A stretch of DNA of 22,182 bases, taken from positions 1 to 22,182 of the forward strand of contig JALNZQ010000002.1 in assembly GCA_023229165.1 (NCBI GenBank), given 5' to 3'. This document shows, piece after piece, positions 21,715-22,182 of this stretch (positions within the stretch are counted from its first letter, which is position 1; the number at the start of each line of letters is the position of its first letter). The DNA is from Methanothrix sp. (GTDB lineage: Archaea > Halobacteriota > Methanosarcinia > Methanotrichales > Methanotrichaceae). The translations under genes and the position numbers were made by a program. Under the pieces are notes generated by a model that had not been told where the DNA came from, did no database searches, and saw only the letters and a list, made by a program, of their open reading frames with translations.

Positions 21715-22182
21715 AAAAGAGACCTCTCCAGGGCGGCTATCAGCCGCTCGTTCTCAGAGCGGCTACGCACTGCTACTCGGATGTAGCTTTTTCCCAGGCC
21801 AAAGGACTGGCAGTCTCGCACCAGCACGCCCTGGGCCATGGTCCTCTTCGCCAGGACATCGGAGGCTAGGCCGGAGGGCTCGATATTCACCAGTATGAAG
21901 TTGACACGGCTGGGCAGGGGCTGCAGCCCCAGTCCTTGCAGGGCCGACTCCAGCCAGGCCAGTTCCTCTTTTATGACCCGGCGGCTTCTCTCCAAATGCT
22001 CCTCGCAGCCTAAAAGATACTCTGCGGCTGCAGAGGCGAGCGAGCCGATGGACCAAGGAATTCTGGCCAGATTCAAAATACCGGCAAGCCTTGCATTGGT
22101 CACTCCAAAACCCAGGCGCAGGCCCGGCACGCCGAAGGACTTGGTCAGCGACCTCATGACGAACAGATACTCTCTTTGCAAA
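21702..22182 (-). CDS. cobD: Threonine-phosphate decarboxylase (CobD-type aminotransferase), 3' part
   Basis: The frame runs off the right end of the window, so the N-terminus is missing and about 160 residues are visible. It is a fold-type I PLP enzyme. The PLP lysine is in SLTKSFGVPGLRLGFG, with the arginine of GLRLGF typical of histidinol-phosphate aminotransferase relatives. IPWSIGSLA and the C-terminal SYIRVAVRS, with its substrate-binding arginine, complete the pattern. Next to cbiB it should decarboxylate threonine O-3-phosphate to aminopropanol phosphate for cobamides; a histidinol-phosphate aminotransferase is the alternative by fold alone. It overlaps the downstream cysteine-rich frame by 13 bases, which implies coupling. 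Confidence 0.85.
   Translation of the reverse strand, partial: LQREYLFVMRSLTKSFGVPGLRLGFGVTNARLAGILNLARIPWSIGSLASAAAEYLLGCEEHLERSRRVIKEELAWLESALQGLGLQPLPSRVNFILVNIEPSGLASDVLAKRTMAQGVLVRDCQSFGLGKSYIRVAVRSRSENERLIAALERSLLCRD

Overview
The window looks like a chromosomal segment of a methanogenic euryarchaeon, most probably an acetate-using Methanothrix (Methanosaeta). Supporting evidence is archaeal TATA-type promoters, some placed for leaderless messages, T-tract terminators, GGTG/GGAGG ribosome sites, the two-gene homocysteine synthesis pair (DUF39-CBS plus NIL-ferredoxin) known from Methanosarcina, an indolepyruvate:ferredoxin oxidoreductase operon and a cobamide-tail operon. The genus call rests on recall of the family set and is an inference.

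Bases 1-4629 hold five tandem plus-strand genes for exported proteins. Three (1-497 partial, 621-1451, 3904-4629) are close paralogues with nearly invariant cores, two positions of highly variable loops, an identical C-terminus and several conserved cysteines. The two between them (1705-2499, 2555-3733) are distant relatives. They may be surface or sheath components, but that is not shown here. A 50-residue basic protein (4749-4901) and a GC-rich candidate structured RNA (about 4911-4998) follow.

Bases 5056-8178 carry a membrane-anchored family 2 glycosyltransferase and a dodecin-like protein on the minus strand, a divergent kinase-fold protein on the plus strand, and a HEAT-repeat protein that ends the ior operon. 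The operon runs leftwards as iorA-iorB-HEAT (10563 to 7573) and should oxidise aryl pyruvates with ferredoxin or run in reverse for aromatic amino acid synthesis. Diverging from it are a COG2108-type radical SAM protein and a small DUF2551-like protein.

Bases 12060-15546 hold a radical SAM protein on the minus strand and, diverging from it, the homocysteine pair: the aspartate-semialdehyde sulfurtransferase with CBS domains and its ferredoxin partner. An AT-rich stretch of about 540 bases without a convincing gene (15599-16140) precedes a 1241-residue protein made almost entirely of about 28 forty-residue TPR units.

The right end (19863-22182) is a minus-strand operon: threonine-phosphate decarboxylase (runs off the window), a small cysteine-rich protein, the cobinamide-phosphate synthase CbiB, and an unrecognised 216-residue protein whose end overlaps the end of the TPR gene. 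The first three would build and attach the aminopropanol arm of cobamides, which methyl-transfer enzymes of methanogens need.

No tRNA, rRNA, CRISPR array, insertion sequence or phage gene was seen.
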